DNA from: Desulfarculales bacterium
GTDB taxonomy: Bacteria > Desulfobacterota > Desulfarculia > Desulfarculales > Desulfarculaceae
DNA length: 58,088 nucleotides
Reading direction: 5' to 3'
NCBI GenBank assembly: GCA_031267815.1
Contig: JAIRYI010000007.1
Coordinates: forward strand, 1-58,088
Below, piece after piece: positions 50,939-58,088 of this stretch. Each line of letters begins with the position of its first letter. The first letter of the stretch is position 1. A model generated the notes under the pieces. That model searched no databases, was not told the DNA's origin, and saw only the letters and a list, made by a program, of their open reading frames with translations. Position numbers and translations under genes: made by a program.

Positions 50939-51394
50939 TTGGCGCCGGAAATATATTCTGTCCGGGTTGACGATTACGATGAAATTGTCAGCGTATGGGA
51001 AGAATCCGTCCGTTACAGCCATCACTTTCTGTCTCCTCCGGATATTCTGTTTTATAAGGAGGCTATCCGTAATGATCTGCTCCCCCGCTCAGATGTAATC
51101 TGTTCCCGCGATCATAGGGGTAAAATTACCGGCTTTGCCGCGGTCAGGGAAAGTAAGCTGGAGATGCTGTTTATCATTCCCGCCCGCATGGGAACCGGCC
51201 TGGGAAAACGCCTGTTGAAGTACGCGGCGGACAAGATGGGAGCGCGCTGTCTGGATGTTAACGAAGACAATCAGCGGGCGGTTAATTTTTACCTGGGCCA
51301 GGGCTGCCGCCTGCTGGCCCGCTCCCCTCGGGACGGGGCGGGGCGGCCTTATCCGTTGTTGCATCTGGAGATTGCCGCCTCTGTCCAGGCCTAA
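50939..51394 (+). CDS. GNAT-family acetyltransferase
   Basis: The 151-residue protein fits the YjaB-like branch of GNAT N-acetyltransferases. It opens YSVRVDDYDEIVSVWEESVR, has the acetyl-CoA loop in MGTGLGKRLLKYAADKMG, and DVNEDNQRAVNFYLGQGCRL. The start is TTG 50939, with GGAG at 50928-50931 inside the end of the lipoprotein gene. The substrate is unknown. Confidence 0.82.
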   Translation: MAPEIYSVRVDDYDEIVSVWEESVRYSHHFLSPPDILFYKEAIRNDLLPRSDVICSRDHRGKITGFAAVRESKLEMLFIIPARMGTGLGKRLLKYAADKMGARCLDVNEDNQRAVNFYLGQGCRLLARSPRDGAGRPYPLLHLEIAASVQA

Positions 51395-51429
51395 AATTCC
51401 CCGCCTTTAGTTTGCCGCCGCGCCGCTGT

Positions 51430-52791
51430 TTACCCGGCCAGGGCGTCGCGGCGGGCCTGTTTATGGAGACTGGACAGAGCGGGGGTGAGGCGCAAGGGCC
51501 AACGATGGATGGCGTCCAGGGCCAAACAGGGGGCAGGGAGGGTAAGCAAATCGTTTTCAAACACTTTTTTCGCTTCGCGCCATCCTCCCCGGGGAGCGAT
51601 GCGGCGGCCGTTTTCCATGACTTTATGCAATAAAGGCCTGCCTGGGTGTTTTTCTTCCCGCAACCCCACGACGTCGGCTTTTATCTGTCCCTGGCTGTCA
51701 TACTGGCGCCACACCTGTTTCGGGTTGGGCAGAGTCTCTTTGCCGGTACTCAGTTTCAGGGTGGGGCGCCGGTCATAGTTGGCCAGTTTATAGGCCAGAT
51801 CCAAGGCCGGGGCGTCAGAGGAGCAGCTCATGCGGGTGCCTATCGCGAATACGTCTATATTCCCGGTCCGGCGCAATATTTCCAGGATACTCATTTCTTC
51901 CAGATTGCCTGATACAACCACTTTGGCGTCAGTCAGGCCGGCCTCGTTGAGCATTTGCCGGGCTAACTGTCCTTCCTGCGCCAAATCGCCGGAATCTATA
52001 CGCACTCCCCCCAAGGTAAAGCCCCGGGCTTTGAGTTGGTGGCCGACCGCGATGGCTCTGCGCAGTCCGGTGGTATTTTCATAAGTGTCTGTCAGAAGAA
52101 TGGTGCTTTGGGGGAAGGTGGCGGCAAAAGCTTCGAACGCGTCCGATTCGCTGGCAAAAGCGGTTATATAGGAGTGGGCCATGGTGCCCACCGGAATAAT
52201 GTCAAAAGCTTTGGCTGCGGCCACATTGCTGGTGCCCAGAAATCCGACTATGGCCGCGCTGCGCGCCGCCGCCAGTCCCGCGTCCAGCCCCTGGGTGCGG
52301 CGCAGGCCGAACTCCAGCAGGTCACGGCCCTGGGCGGCCAGACGGCAGCGGGCCGCCTTGCTGGCAAGAGTGGAGTTGAGGTTGATGGTGTTCATTAAAA
52401 TGGTCTCCACCAACTGGGCTTCCACAATGGGCGCGGTTATTTCCAGCAAGGGCGCGCCGGCGGCGCAGACGGAGCCTTCGGGCGCCGCCCATACATCACC
52501 GCTGAAACGAAGGGATTTCAGCCGCTCCAGAAAACCGTTCTCAAACCGCTTCAGGCCGGCCAGATAAGCTATATCTTCCTGGCGGAAACTGAAGTTTTCC
52601 AAAATATCCAGGGCGTGTTCCTGTCCGCATACCACCAGGAAGTTGCGGGTCGCGGGCAGATCATGGGCAAATAAACTGAAAGTGGCCGTACCCTGAAAGC
52701 CGTGGGAATGATAAATAGCCGACATGGTCAGCTGATAGAAGTCGGTATGCAGAGTCAGGCCGTCACAGCGGTCATAAGGGGATTTGTTCAT
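51430..52791 (-). CDS. pncB: Nicotinate phosphoribosyltransferase
   Basis: This enzyme turns nicotinate into nicotinate mononucleotide for NAD salvage. The 453-residue protein shows the N-terminal TDFYQLTMSAIYHSHG, then PEGSVCAAGAPLLEI, FGLRRTQGLDAG, GTMAHSYITAF, LTDTYENTTGLRRAI, RIDSGDLA and FAIGTRMSCSSDAPAL. The catalytic His sits in GTMAHSY. It stands alone on the minus strand. Confidence 0.95.
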   Translation of the reverse strand: MNKSPYDRCDGLTLHTDFYQLTMSAIYHSHGFQGTATFSLFAHDLPATRNFLVVCGQEHALDILENFSFRQEDIAYLAGLKRFENGFLERLKSLRFSGDVWAAPEGSVCAAGAPLLEITAPIVEAQLVETILMNTINLNSTLASKAARCRLAAQGRDLLEFGLRRTQGLDAGLAAARSAAIVGFLGTSNVAAAKAFDIIPVGTMAHSYITAFASESDAFEAFAATFPQSTILLTDTYENTTGLRRAIAVGHQLKARGFTLGGVRIDSGDLAQEGQLARQMLNEAGLTDAKVVVSGNLEEMSILEILRRTGNIDVFAIGTRMSCSSDAPALDLAYKLANYDRRPTLKLSTGKETLPNPKQVWRQYDSQGQIKADVVGLREEKHPGRPLLHKVMENGRRIAPRGGWREAKKVFENDLLTLPAPCLALDAIHRWPLRLTPALSSLHKQARRDALAG

Positions 52792-52920
52792 AAGAGTTAT
52801 TTCTTTCTCTAAAGAGCGGATATAAGAAAGGGCTGATTAATTTTGACGTCAATATAATTTTTGTTCTCTTTTTCACGAAAAGGGGAATTCAATCTCCCAA
52901 ACCAGCCTAACTGCCAGGGA

Positions 52921-52957
52921 ACGTTTTTAAAAACCCATTTGATCAGCGATTCTCTAA
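52921..52957 (+). repeat. Short dispersed repeat, copy B
   Basis: This matches 25600-25637 at most positions (shared ACGTTTTT, ATCAGCG, CTAA). It sits between the pncB and amrB genes, so it is not tied to one gene function. Confidence 0.45.
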
Positions 52958-53016
52958 TATGTCGGCAATATATTAATTAGTATGAAATGACTTCTAATAT
53001 AACAAAGAAAATACGG

Positions 53017-53823
53017 CTAATCAACCCATAATCCGGCATAGCCCACCACTTGGGAATTATCGCCGGTAATCATTCCGCTGTGAGTATGCCCTACCAGACG
53101 GGTCTGACCGGCGCCCAGGAGTAAGGCCGTTTTCAGCCCCAGAGCCGCGGCCAGCGCCCCGCACATGGTGATGCCGTTGCGGCGCACCACCTGATACAGG
53201 TTTTCCGGGTTCAGGGCGGCGATTTCCGCCAGGGCCAGATTATCCAGAAGCATGGTCTGCGGAGCCGGCTGATAATGGTTCATATCACTGCTGACCAAGA
53301 TCAGCAAAGGCTCATGCAGGCTGGTAATAACGGCGGCGGTGGCCCGGGAGAGTTCTTCTATATCCTCCCAATTTAAAAATCCCAGGCTGAGAGCGCTGAT
53401 TTTTACCCCCGGACGGGCTACTTGCAGAAAAGGCAGAATCACTTCCAGAGAATGTTCGTTGCTGTGAGCCCGGTTATCTATTTCAAAAATAGCGGAGGCA
53501 TTGATCAGCATGTCAGTGGTTTCACAGTCAGATGAAACCGGGCCCAGAGGAGTCTGCCAGGTCTGATAATCCGCCAAAGCCGCGGGGGAGGCCGAAGGGC
53601 TGCGATGATTGGGCCCTATAAGCAGCACCCGCTCGGGAATTTTTATTTCACTCAGCACCTGGCCGCACAAAGCGCCGGAATAAATATAGCCGGCATGGGG
53701 CACCATCGCCATGATTACTGTCCGGGTCTGGGAGGAGGCGGGCATAAGCTGTTTTACCGTTTTTTCCAGCTGGTCTTTGCCGCCGGGATAAAATTGGCCC
53801 GCCACCACTGCTTTGCGGTTCAT
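53017..53823 (-). CDS. amrB: MEMO-family protein (AmmeMemoRadiSam system protein B)
   Basis: The 268-residue protein has the MEMO1 fold's metal-binding motifs: VPHAGYIYSG (His near 43), GPNHRSP, NEHSLEVILPFL, SSDMNHY, and the later NGITMCGALAA cysteine. Prokaryotic homologues are encoded with an AMMECR1 and a radical SAM protein in the AmmeMemoRadiSam system, recently linked to enzyme maturation or modification. Neither partner is in view here. GGACAG stands upstream of ATG 53823. Confidence 0.88.
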   Translation of the reverse strand: MNRKAVVAGQFYPGGKDQLEKTVKQLMPASSQTRTVIMAMVPHAGYIYSGALCGQVLSEIKIPERVLLIGPNHRSPSASPAALADYQTWQTPLGPVSSDCETTDMLINASAIFEIDNRAHSNEHSLEVILPFLQVARPGVKISALSLGFLNWEDIEELSRATAAVITSLHEPLLILVSSDMNHYQPAPQTMLLDNLALAEIAALNPENLYQVVRRNGITMCGALAAALGLKTALLLGAGQTRLVGHTHSGMITGDNSQVVGYAGLWVD

Positions 53824-54244
53824 AACTGTCCTCCGTCTGCCGGTTGCGCGTCTGCTTGCGGGGCGGCGTTGTCAACCTGCCTGCGCCGCCGTAATTTAAA
53901 ATAATCCCATGGTGATTATTTATAGATATTATATTTTATATGATGTAAAGTTAAAAGAGAGAGAAACATGCCATAAAATTATTGGGGCGGTCAAAATTCA
54001 CCCGGTTCTCTCCTGCCCTTATCCGTCCCGGCCCTTAAGATTGAGCGTACAGATTCCGTCAGCATGATGAGGTTGCCAGGGCGCGATTATTGCGAGTTGC
54101 TGTGAGCAGGCCGTAATAATAGCGGGCGCTTGTAAGCGGTCAGTTCATCCTGAAAGTTGTGAACATAATTTTCGCCGACGGATGATTGCGAAAAAATTCT
54201 TGCATTTTCCGTTTGTTATAACCTGATAATGAGGAGCATATTTT
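53824..54244. other. Intergenic region between amrB and the crotonase gene
   Basis: These 421 bases hold the divergent promoters of the two flanking genes. An AT-rich patch (about 53910-53960) is followed by about 180 bases of moderate GC in which no convincing gene, tRNA or known RNA was recognised. AGGAG at about 54233 serves the crotonase start. Confidence 0.5.
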
Positions 54245-55021
54245 ATGGGTAAGGTGATTGTGGAAAAAAAAGGGCCTGTGGCCATTATAAAAATGAACAG
54301 CCCGGAGACGCTGAACGCGCTCAATACAGAATTTCTGACGGAAATTGATGGTGCTTTGGATAAAATCGATGCGGACAGATCTATTTTTGTGGCCATCATA
54401 ACCGGTACGGAAAAGGCTTTTATCGCCGGCGCGGACATTAAGTACATGATGAAGCTGAGCGCGGTGGAAATACTGGAATGGGCTCAGTTCCCCGGCCGGG
54501 TCATTTCCAGAATAGAAGCCCTGCGCATCCCGGTAATCGCCGCCATTGACGGCTTTGCCCTGGGCGGCGGCTGCGAATTTTGTATGGGCTGTGACATCCG
54601 CATTGCTTCCACCAGAGCGAAATTCGGCCAGCCCGAGGTGAGCCTGGGCATTATTCCCGGCTCCGGCGGCACTCAGCGTCTGCCTCGTCTGGTGGGAGAG
54701 GGCAGAGCCAAAGAGTTGGTCTATACCGGCAAAATTATTAACGCCCAGGAAGCGGAAAGAATAGGTCTGGTCAATAAAGTGGTGCCCCCTGAATCCCTGA
54801 TGGATGAGGCCATGGCCATGGCGGAACAGATTTGCGCTCAGGCCCAGATTGCGGTGCAACAGTGCAAGCGCGCCATCAACGCCGGTATGCAGGCGGATTT
54901 GAAAACCGCTCTGGACCTGGAACTCCAGGCTTTCAGTATTTGCAGCTCGACCGAGGACAAGCAGATAGGCATGGGGGCTTTTATCAATAAATCCAAAGAA
55001 AAGAAGTTTATATACCGCTAG
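54245..55021 (+). CDS. Enoyl-CoA hydratase (crotonase family)
   Basis: The 258-residue enzyme adds water to enoyl-CoA. Oxyanion-hole motifs are KAFIAGADIKYM and DGFALGGGCEF. Both glutamates of true hydratases are present in GGCEFCMGCD (near residue 117) and FGQPEVSLGIIPGSGGTQRL (near 137), so hydratase activity is likely. AGGAG lies before ATG 54245. A terminator follows. The pathway is not shown by neighbours; butyrate-type or benzoate/fatty acid routes are all possible. Confidence 0.9.
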   Translation: MGKVIVEKKGPVAIIKMNSPETLNALNTEFLTEIDGALDKIDADRSIFVAIITGTEKAFIAGADIKYMMKLSAVEILEWAQFPGRVISRIEALRIPVIAAIDGFALGGGCEFCMGCDIRIASTRAKFGQPEVSLGIIPGSGGTQRLPRLVGEGRAKELVYTGKIINAQEAERIGLVNKVVPPESLMDEAMAMAEQICAQAQIAVQQCKRAINAGMQADLKTALDLELQAFSICSSTEDKQIGMGAFINKSKEKKFIYR

Positions 55022-55036
55022 AGGAAGCGTTTTTTG

Positions 55037-55079
55037 AAGCCGCGCCCGGCGTTGCCAACAGCGGCCTTGGGCGCGGCTT
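55037..55079 (+). terminator. Terminator hairpin after the crotonase gene
   Basis: AAGCCGCGCCC (55037-55047) pairs with GGGCGCGGCTT (55069-55079), followed by TTTA. It lies between the convergent crotonase and Kef-type genes and may stop both. Confidence 0.75.
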
Positions 55080-55084
55080 TTAGA

Positions 55085-57121
55085 TCAGCGCGGCTCTTCG
55101 TCCTCCGGAGAGGCCGGCAATGGCCGGATAGTTGTAAATACCTGCTGAACCGAAAGCAGATTTTCGCTTTGTCCCAGCGCCACCACCAGATCATTGCCCA
55201 TCAGTACGGTGTCGGCGCCGGGCTGGCCCAGATTATTTTCTCCCCGTTGCAGGGAGATTATATTGATTTTATACCGGGGGAGCAGTCTTAGCTCCAGCAG
55301 GTTTTTACCGTCAGCTTCGCTGCCCGCTTCCACCCGTAAAGTGCGGAACTGCATGTCGGGCAGATATTTTCCCACCCGGGTGGCCGCCGCGGGCAGAGGC
55401 GAGAGCAAATGCTCGTAGTCCCGATTGCGCAAGTCCTGGACAAAGCGGCTGATATCATTTTCCGGCACTGACATGTGGCGCAAAAGTCTGCTAAAAACTT
55501 CCAGCGCGGTTTCAAATTCTTCAGGAATGACCTCGTTGGCTCCTAATTTGCTGAGTTCTTCGAATTCCAACACAAAACGGGTGCGGGTGATTATATAAGT
55601 CTGGGGGTTGAAAGCCCGCGCGGCCACAATAATGCGCCGGATCAGGGCCGGGGCGGTGGAAGTTATGACCATGGCGCTGGCCTTGTCGATGCGGATATGC
55701 TCCAGAATAGCCGGAGTGGCGGCGTCGCCGTAGATAATGGGTTCGCCTTTGTTCTTTTCATTGCGCACCGTGGCCGCGTTCATTTCCACCACCACATAAG
55801 TCATGTTCAGCATTTTGGCCGCTCCGGCCACCAGCCGCCCCATTATGCCAAAACCTACAATTACAATATGACCGGAAAGCTCCCCTGCCGGGCCGCTTCC
55901 TTCCCCGGCCTCTTCTTCCGCCGGGTTTGCTCTTCCGGGTTTCCGGCGGAAGTATTTGGCCCATTGCTGATTGATATGGCTGGTATGAGCCTGGATCCAG
56001 AAAAAAATTATGGGCGTGATCACCATGGTAAGCACTGCCGCGGCCAGAAAAAGCTGATAATAATCGCCCGGGAGCAAATTATAGCTTATACTGGCTGAAA
56101 TCAGCACAAAAGAGAATTCGCCTATTTGGCATAAAGTTATGCCGGCCAGCAGGGATTGGCCGGGGGGCAGGCGCAGAAAAAAGGCGATCAGGCCTATTAT
56201 GGCTGTCTTGCCCAGAAGAATGAACAGGGTGACGCTCGCTACCTGGAGCAGGTTATTGAAAACAAAACTCATATCCAGGAGCATGCCGATAGAGACAAAA
56301 AACAGACTGGTGAAAATATCCCGTAAAGGAATGATATAGCCCATGGCCTGATGGCTGTAGGGGGATTCGGCAATCATCATTCCGGCGGCAAAAGCTCCCA
56401 GAGCCAGAGAGAGTCCGGCCCAGGAAGTGAGGGCGCTGACCGCCACGCACAAGCCTACCACGGTAATGATGAACAGTTCCTGACTGCGGCTCGCCGCCAC
56501 TTTGTTGATGATGAAAGGCACAATCCAGCGCCAGCCGGCCACCAGGAGGATGATGACCACCCCTCCCTTGGCCATCAGGAGCCAGTGATTCACTTCTTCC
56601 GACGCGCCTCCTCCCAGCCAGGGGATGAGTAGCATAAGGGGCACCACCGCTATATCCTGAAATATCAGTATGCCCAGGCAGATTCTTCCCACCGGGCTTT
56701 CTATGGAGCCGATTTTTTGCAGCAGGGAAAGTCCGATGGCGGTAGAACTCAGACAGATGATAAAACCGATAAATACGGCCGATTGCCAGGTGAAGCCGAA
56801 CAGCACGGCCGTACCCCAGGAAAGAGATATGGTCAGAAACATCTGGGAGGCGCCCCCTATCAGGACCGCTTTTTTGGATTTCATCAGATCGCTGAAGGAG
56901 AATTCCATACCGATAATGAACAGGAGCAGAACCACTCCGATTTCGGCCAGATGATTGATTTCCTCGGTGCCGCCCAACAGGCGGAAGGCATGGGGGCCAA
57001 TAAGGATGCCGGTAAACAGATAGCCCACCAGGGCCGGCTGTTTGAAACGCTGGAACAGAGAAGACACGAATACCGAGCAGGTAAAAATTAATAATAAAGC
57101 TAAATGGATTTCTGAAACCAT
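55085..57121 (-). CDS. kefB: Kef-type monovalent cation:proton antiporter with TrkA-N and TrkA-C domains
   Basis: The 678-residue protein has a CPA2 antiporter membrane part (about 1-390). Its motifs include LVGYLFTGILIGPHAF, CLSSTAIGLSLLQ, ILIFQDIAVVPLML and ALGAFAAGMMIAESPYSHQ. A TrkA-N (RCK) domain (about 415-535) with VIVGFGIMGRLVAGAAKML binds nucleotide. A TrkA-C domain (about 590-665) follows. YjbQ/KhtU-like and KefB/KefC-like families share this layout; the substrate is probably K+ or Na+. The helper protein KefG/KefF is not in view. Confidence 0.9.
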   Translation of the reverse strand: MVSEIHLALLLIFTCSVFVSSLFQRFKQPALVGYLFTGILIGPHAFRLLGGTEEINHLAEIGVVLLLFIIGMEFSFSDLMKSKKAVLIGGASQMFLTISLSWGTAVLFGFTWQSAVFIGFIICLSSTAIGLSLLQKIGSIESPVGRICLGILIFQDIAVVPLMLLIPWLGGGASEEVNHWLLMAKGGVVIILLVAGWRWIVPFIINKVAASRSQELFIITVVGLCVAVSALTSWAGLSLALGAFAAGMMIAESPYSHQAMGYIIPLRDIFTSLFFVSIGMLLDMSFVFNNLLQVASVTLFILLGKTAIIGLIAFFLRLPPGQSLLAGITLCQIGEFSFVLISASISYNLLPGDYYQLFLAAAVLTMVITPIIFFWIQAHTSHINQQWAKYFRRKPGRANPAEEEAGEGSGPAGELSGHIVIVGFGIMGRLVAGAAKMLNMTYVVVEMNAATVRNEKNKGEPIIYGDAATPAILEHIRIDKASAMVITSTAPALIRRIIVAARAFNPQTYIITRTRFVLEFEELSKLGANEVIPEEFETALEVFSRLLRHMSVPENDISRFVQDLRNRDYEHLLSPLPAAATRVGKYLPDMQFRTLRVEAGSEADGKNLLELRLLPRYKINIISLQRGENNLGQPGADTVLMGNDLVVALGQSENLLSVQQVFTTIRPLPASPEDEEPR

Positions 57122-57246
57122 AGACTGTTCTCTGTAACAATTTGATTTAAGGGTTAAGGCGCGGATTCATTTTCCCGGCGCCGGCCGGGACAGGGTTCGT
57201 TGCTTAAAAATATCAAAAACGGCTGAAAACCTGCCCTTCCATGGTA

Positions 57247-57588
57247 TTAAATGGCTTCTTTGCCGCTTTGATTGGTGCGGATGCGGACGACATTTTCCAC
57301 CGCTGAAACAAAGATTTTTCCATCCCCCACCTGTCCCGTAAAAGCGTTTTTTTGAATAATGGCAATAGCTTTATCCACCAATTGAGCGTCCAGGACTATT
57401 TCCAGCTTTACCATGGGCAAATAAATGGGAGCGCGGACCTCTTGCTTGCCATGTAAATCGTTATGCCCCAGCTGACGGCCAAACCCTTTGATATCGGTCA
57501 TGTTCATACCTTTTATGCCGTTAGTCAGCAGGGCGTCAGTAATTTGGTTAAGTTTGGCATGGCGGACAATGGCTTCTATTTTTTTCAT
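57247..57588 (-). CDS. glnB: PII nitrogen-regulatory protein lacking the uridylylation tyrosine
   Basis: The 113-residue protein has a PII fold: KKIEAIVRHAKLNQITDALL, GFGRQLGHND, TGQVGDGKIFVS and ENVVRIRTNQSGKEA. The T-loop (residues 41-58) reads GHNDLHGKQEVRAPIYLP. Compared with E. coli GlnB it has one extra residue, His for Tyr46 and Val at the place of Tyr51, the uridylylated residue, so classic UMP control is not possible at that site. ATP- and 2-oxoglutarate-contact residues (Gly-rich GDGKIF) remain. AGGAGG stands 12 bases before the ATG. No amtB or glutamine synthetase gene is adjacent in view. Confidence 0.9.
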   Translation of the reverse strand: MKKIEAIVRHAKLNQITDALLTNGIKGMNMTDIKGFGRQLGHNDLHGKQEVRAPIYLPMVKLEIVLDAQLVDKAIAIIQKNAFTGQVGDGKIFVSAVENVVRIRTNQSGKEAI

Positions 57589-57779
57589 TGAAGGGGATCC
57601 TCCTGTCCAGATGGCAGATTTTCAAGGCTTCCGGCAAGGCCTCTTTGATTTTATATTTGTTAATTTGAGAGTGTTGCTTTAAGTAATGATATATCTTCTC
57701 AAAATCCTTGCGGTACAAGGATTTAAACGCTCCCAATCATTCGAAAAACTCTCGGTAAAAGATGTTTTGCGGCTTATAC
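57589..57779. other. Gap between glnB and the Rpn-type gene
   Basis: This 191-base gap contains the glnB ribosome site. A minus-strand frame through it (57548-57736, TTG start) gives LYRKDFEKIYHYLKQHSQ and a run into glnB out of frame. It looks faintly protein-like but has no good start and overlaps glnB, so it is not called. Confidence 0.35.
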
Positions 57780-58088
57780 TCAAAAATTACTATTTGAATC
57801 AAGCTGGGCGGCAATCTGTTCTATTTCCGCCAGCGGCAGGCCGGTAAGCCGGGCAACTGTTTCCGCAGGCATGTTTTCCCGTAAAGCATTGGCGGCAATT
57901 TCCAGTTTTTCTTCCAGCTTTCCTTCCAATATTCCCTCCAGCTTTCCTTCCAGCTTTCCTTCCAGCTTTCCTTCCAGTATTCCTTCCAGGCGTCCTTTCT
58001 GTTCGCCTTCTTTATAGGCTCCGTTATAATTGTCTTCAAAATCCATGCGCGCCTTTTCTCTGGCTTCGGCCAGAGCCCGGGCGCGTTC
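57780..58088 (-). CDS. C-terminal end of an Rpn/PD-(D/E)XK-type transposase protein (cut by window edge)
   Basis: The open frame reaches the window edge, so the N-terminal nuclease domain lies outside. The visible 102 codons read EREAR-like charged sequence, then DFEDNYNGAYKEGEQKGR and a run of LEGK/LEGI repeats. The end is a small helical domain, AETVARLTGLPLAEIEQIA. This tail is typical of the Rpn (YhgA-like) recombination-promoting nuclease and TIGR01784 families. The repeats come from tandem 12-bp DNA units at about 57906-57990. Confidence 0.75.
   Translation of the reverse strand, partial: ERARALAEAREKARMDFEDNYNGAYKEGEQKGRLEGILEGKLEGKLEGKLEGILEGKLEEKLEIAANALRENMPAETVARLTGLPLAEIEQIAAQLDSNSNF
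57906..57990 (-). repeat. 12-bp tandem repeats in the Rpn-type gene
   Basis: About six or seven copies of a 12-base unit (CTTCCAGCTTTC and one-base variants such as CTTCCAGTATTC) encode the LEGK/LEGI repeats in frame. The unit is a multiple of three, so copy-number change by slippage would lengthen or shorten the protein without a frameshift. Confidence 0.8.

Noticed and set aside
53824-54244. Possible small RNA gene such as SRP RNA or 6S RNA
   Set aside because: No conserved core sequence or convincing long fold was recognised.
56253-57140. 295-codon minus-strand frame overlapping the Kef-type gene in another frame
   Set aside because: The Kef-type frame has clear antiporter motifs and full family length; this one is an out-of-frame reading.
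57548-57736. 62-codon minus-strand frame overlapping the glnB start
   Set aside because: It uses a TTG start without ribosome site and overlaps glnB in another frame.

Overview
The window looks like chromosomal DNA of an anaerobic Gram-negative bacterium, most likely from the Desulfobacterota (deltaproteobacteria). Evidence: a Kdo transferase and an arabinose-5-phosphate isomerase for LPS, an Mla-type lipid transport operon, a complete Rnf operon with ApbE, a hybrid-cluster protein, an AmrB (MEMO) protein, a RicT/PSP1 protein, and a two-PurS-domain PurL paired with a separate PurQ. GC content is fairly high, apart from an AT-rich patch at about 19.3-21.7 kb. No virus, CRISPR array, rRNA or replication origin was seen. 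One tRNA-Arg(CCT) is present.

Layout. 1-3.8 kb: a lytic transglycosylase with LysM repeats (cut by the window edge) and a DsbD-like electron transporter. 3.9-14.6 kb: a tightly packed plus-strand run, purL-purQ-yhaM-tmk-holB-ricT-metG-rarD, covering purine synthesis, RNA turnover, dTMP synthesis, the clamp loader, RicT and Met-tRNA charging. It ends in a perfect 24-bp hairpin that includes the rarD stop codon. 14.6-21.7 kb: minus-strand accessory genes, comprising DinB, Sel1-repeat, ankyrin-repeat and MFS proteins, then an AT-rich group with an unknown membrane protein, a two-domain gamma-glutamylcyclotransferase-like protein and an HTH regulator. 21.8-25.3 kb: an Mla-type operon. 25.6-28.9 kb: an HD hydrolase and polA. 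29.0-31.3 kb: a divergent Crp/Fnr regulator-hcp pair that looks inserted, with hcp running antisense into a glycerol dehydrogenase gene.

32.4-39.8 kb holds rnfCDGEAB-apbE plus a small Cys-containing membrane protein; RnfA carries an extra exported N-terminal domain. 40.4-48.6 kb: the tRNA, a KdnB-like dehydrogenase divergent from waaA, a purF whose glutaminase residues are lost, kpsF, a ttcA-like gene, and a metal ABC ATPase and permease. 48.6-58.1 kb: a PASTA protein, three lipoproteins (two of them tandem paralogues), a GNAT, pncB, amrB, a crotonase, a Kef-type antiporter, a PII protein lacking Tyr51, and the end of an Rpn-type transposase gene.

The strongest leads are: (1) PurF with Cys1, Arg73 and Asn101 all replaced but the PRPP loop and Fe-S cysteines kept; (2) a ~135-bp multi-hairpin element present twice, each copy in the same orientation and about 135 bp upstream of a membrane redox gene (dsbD-like and rnfC); (3) the RnfA fusion; (4) an internal ribosome site and start inside the dsbD-like gene, ahead of its thioredoxin domain; and (5) the truncated hcp junction. 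All assignments come from reading the sequence and from memory of the families; no database search was run.
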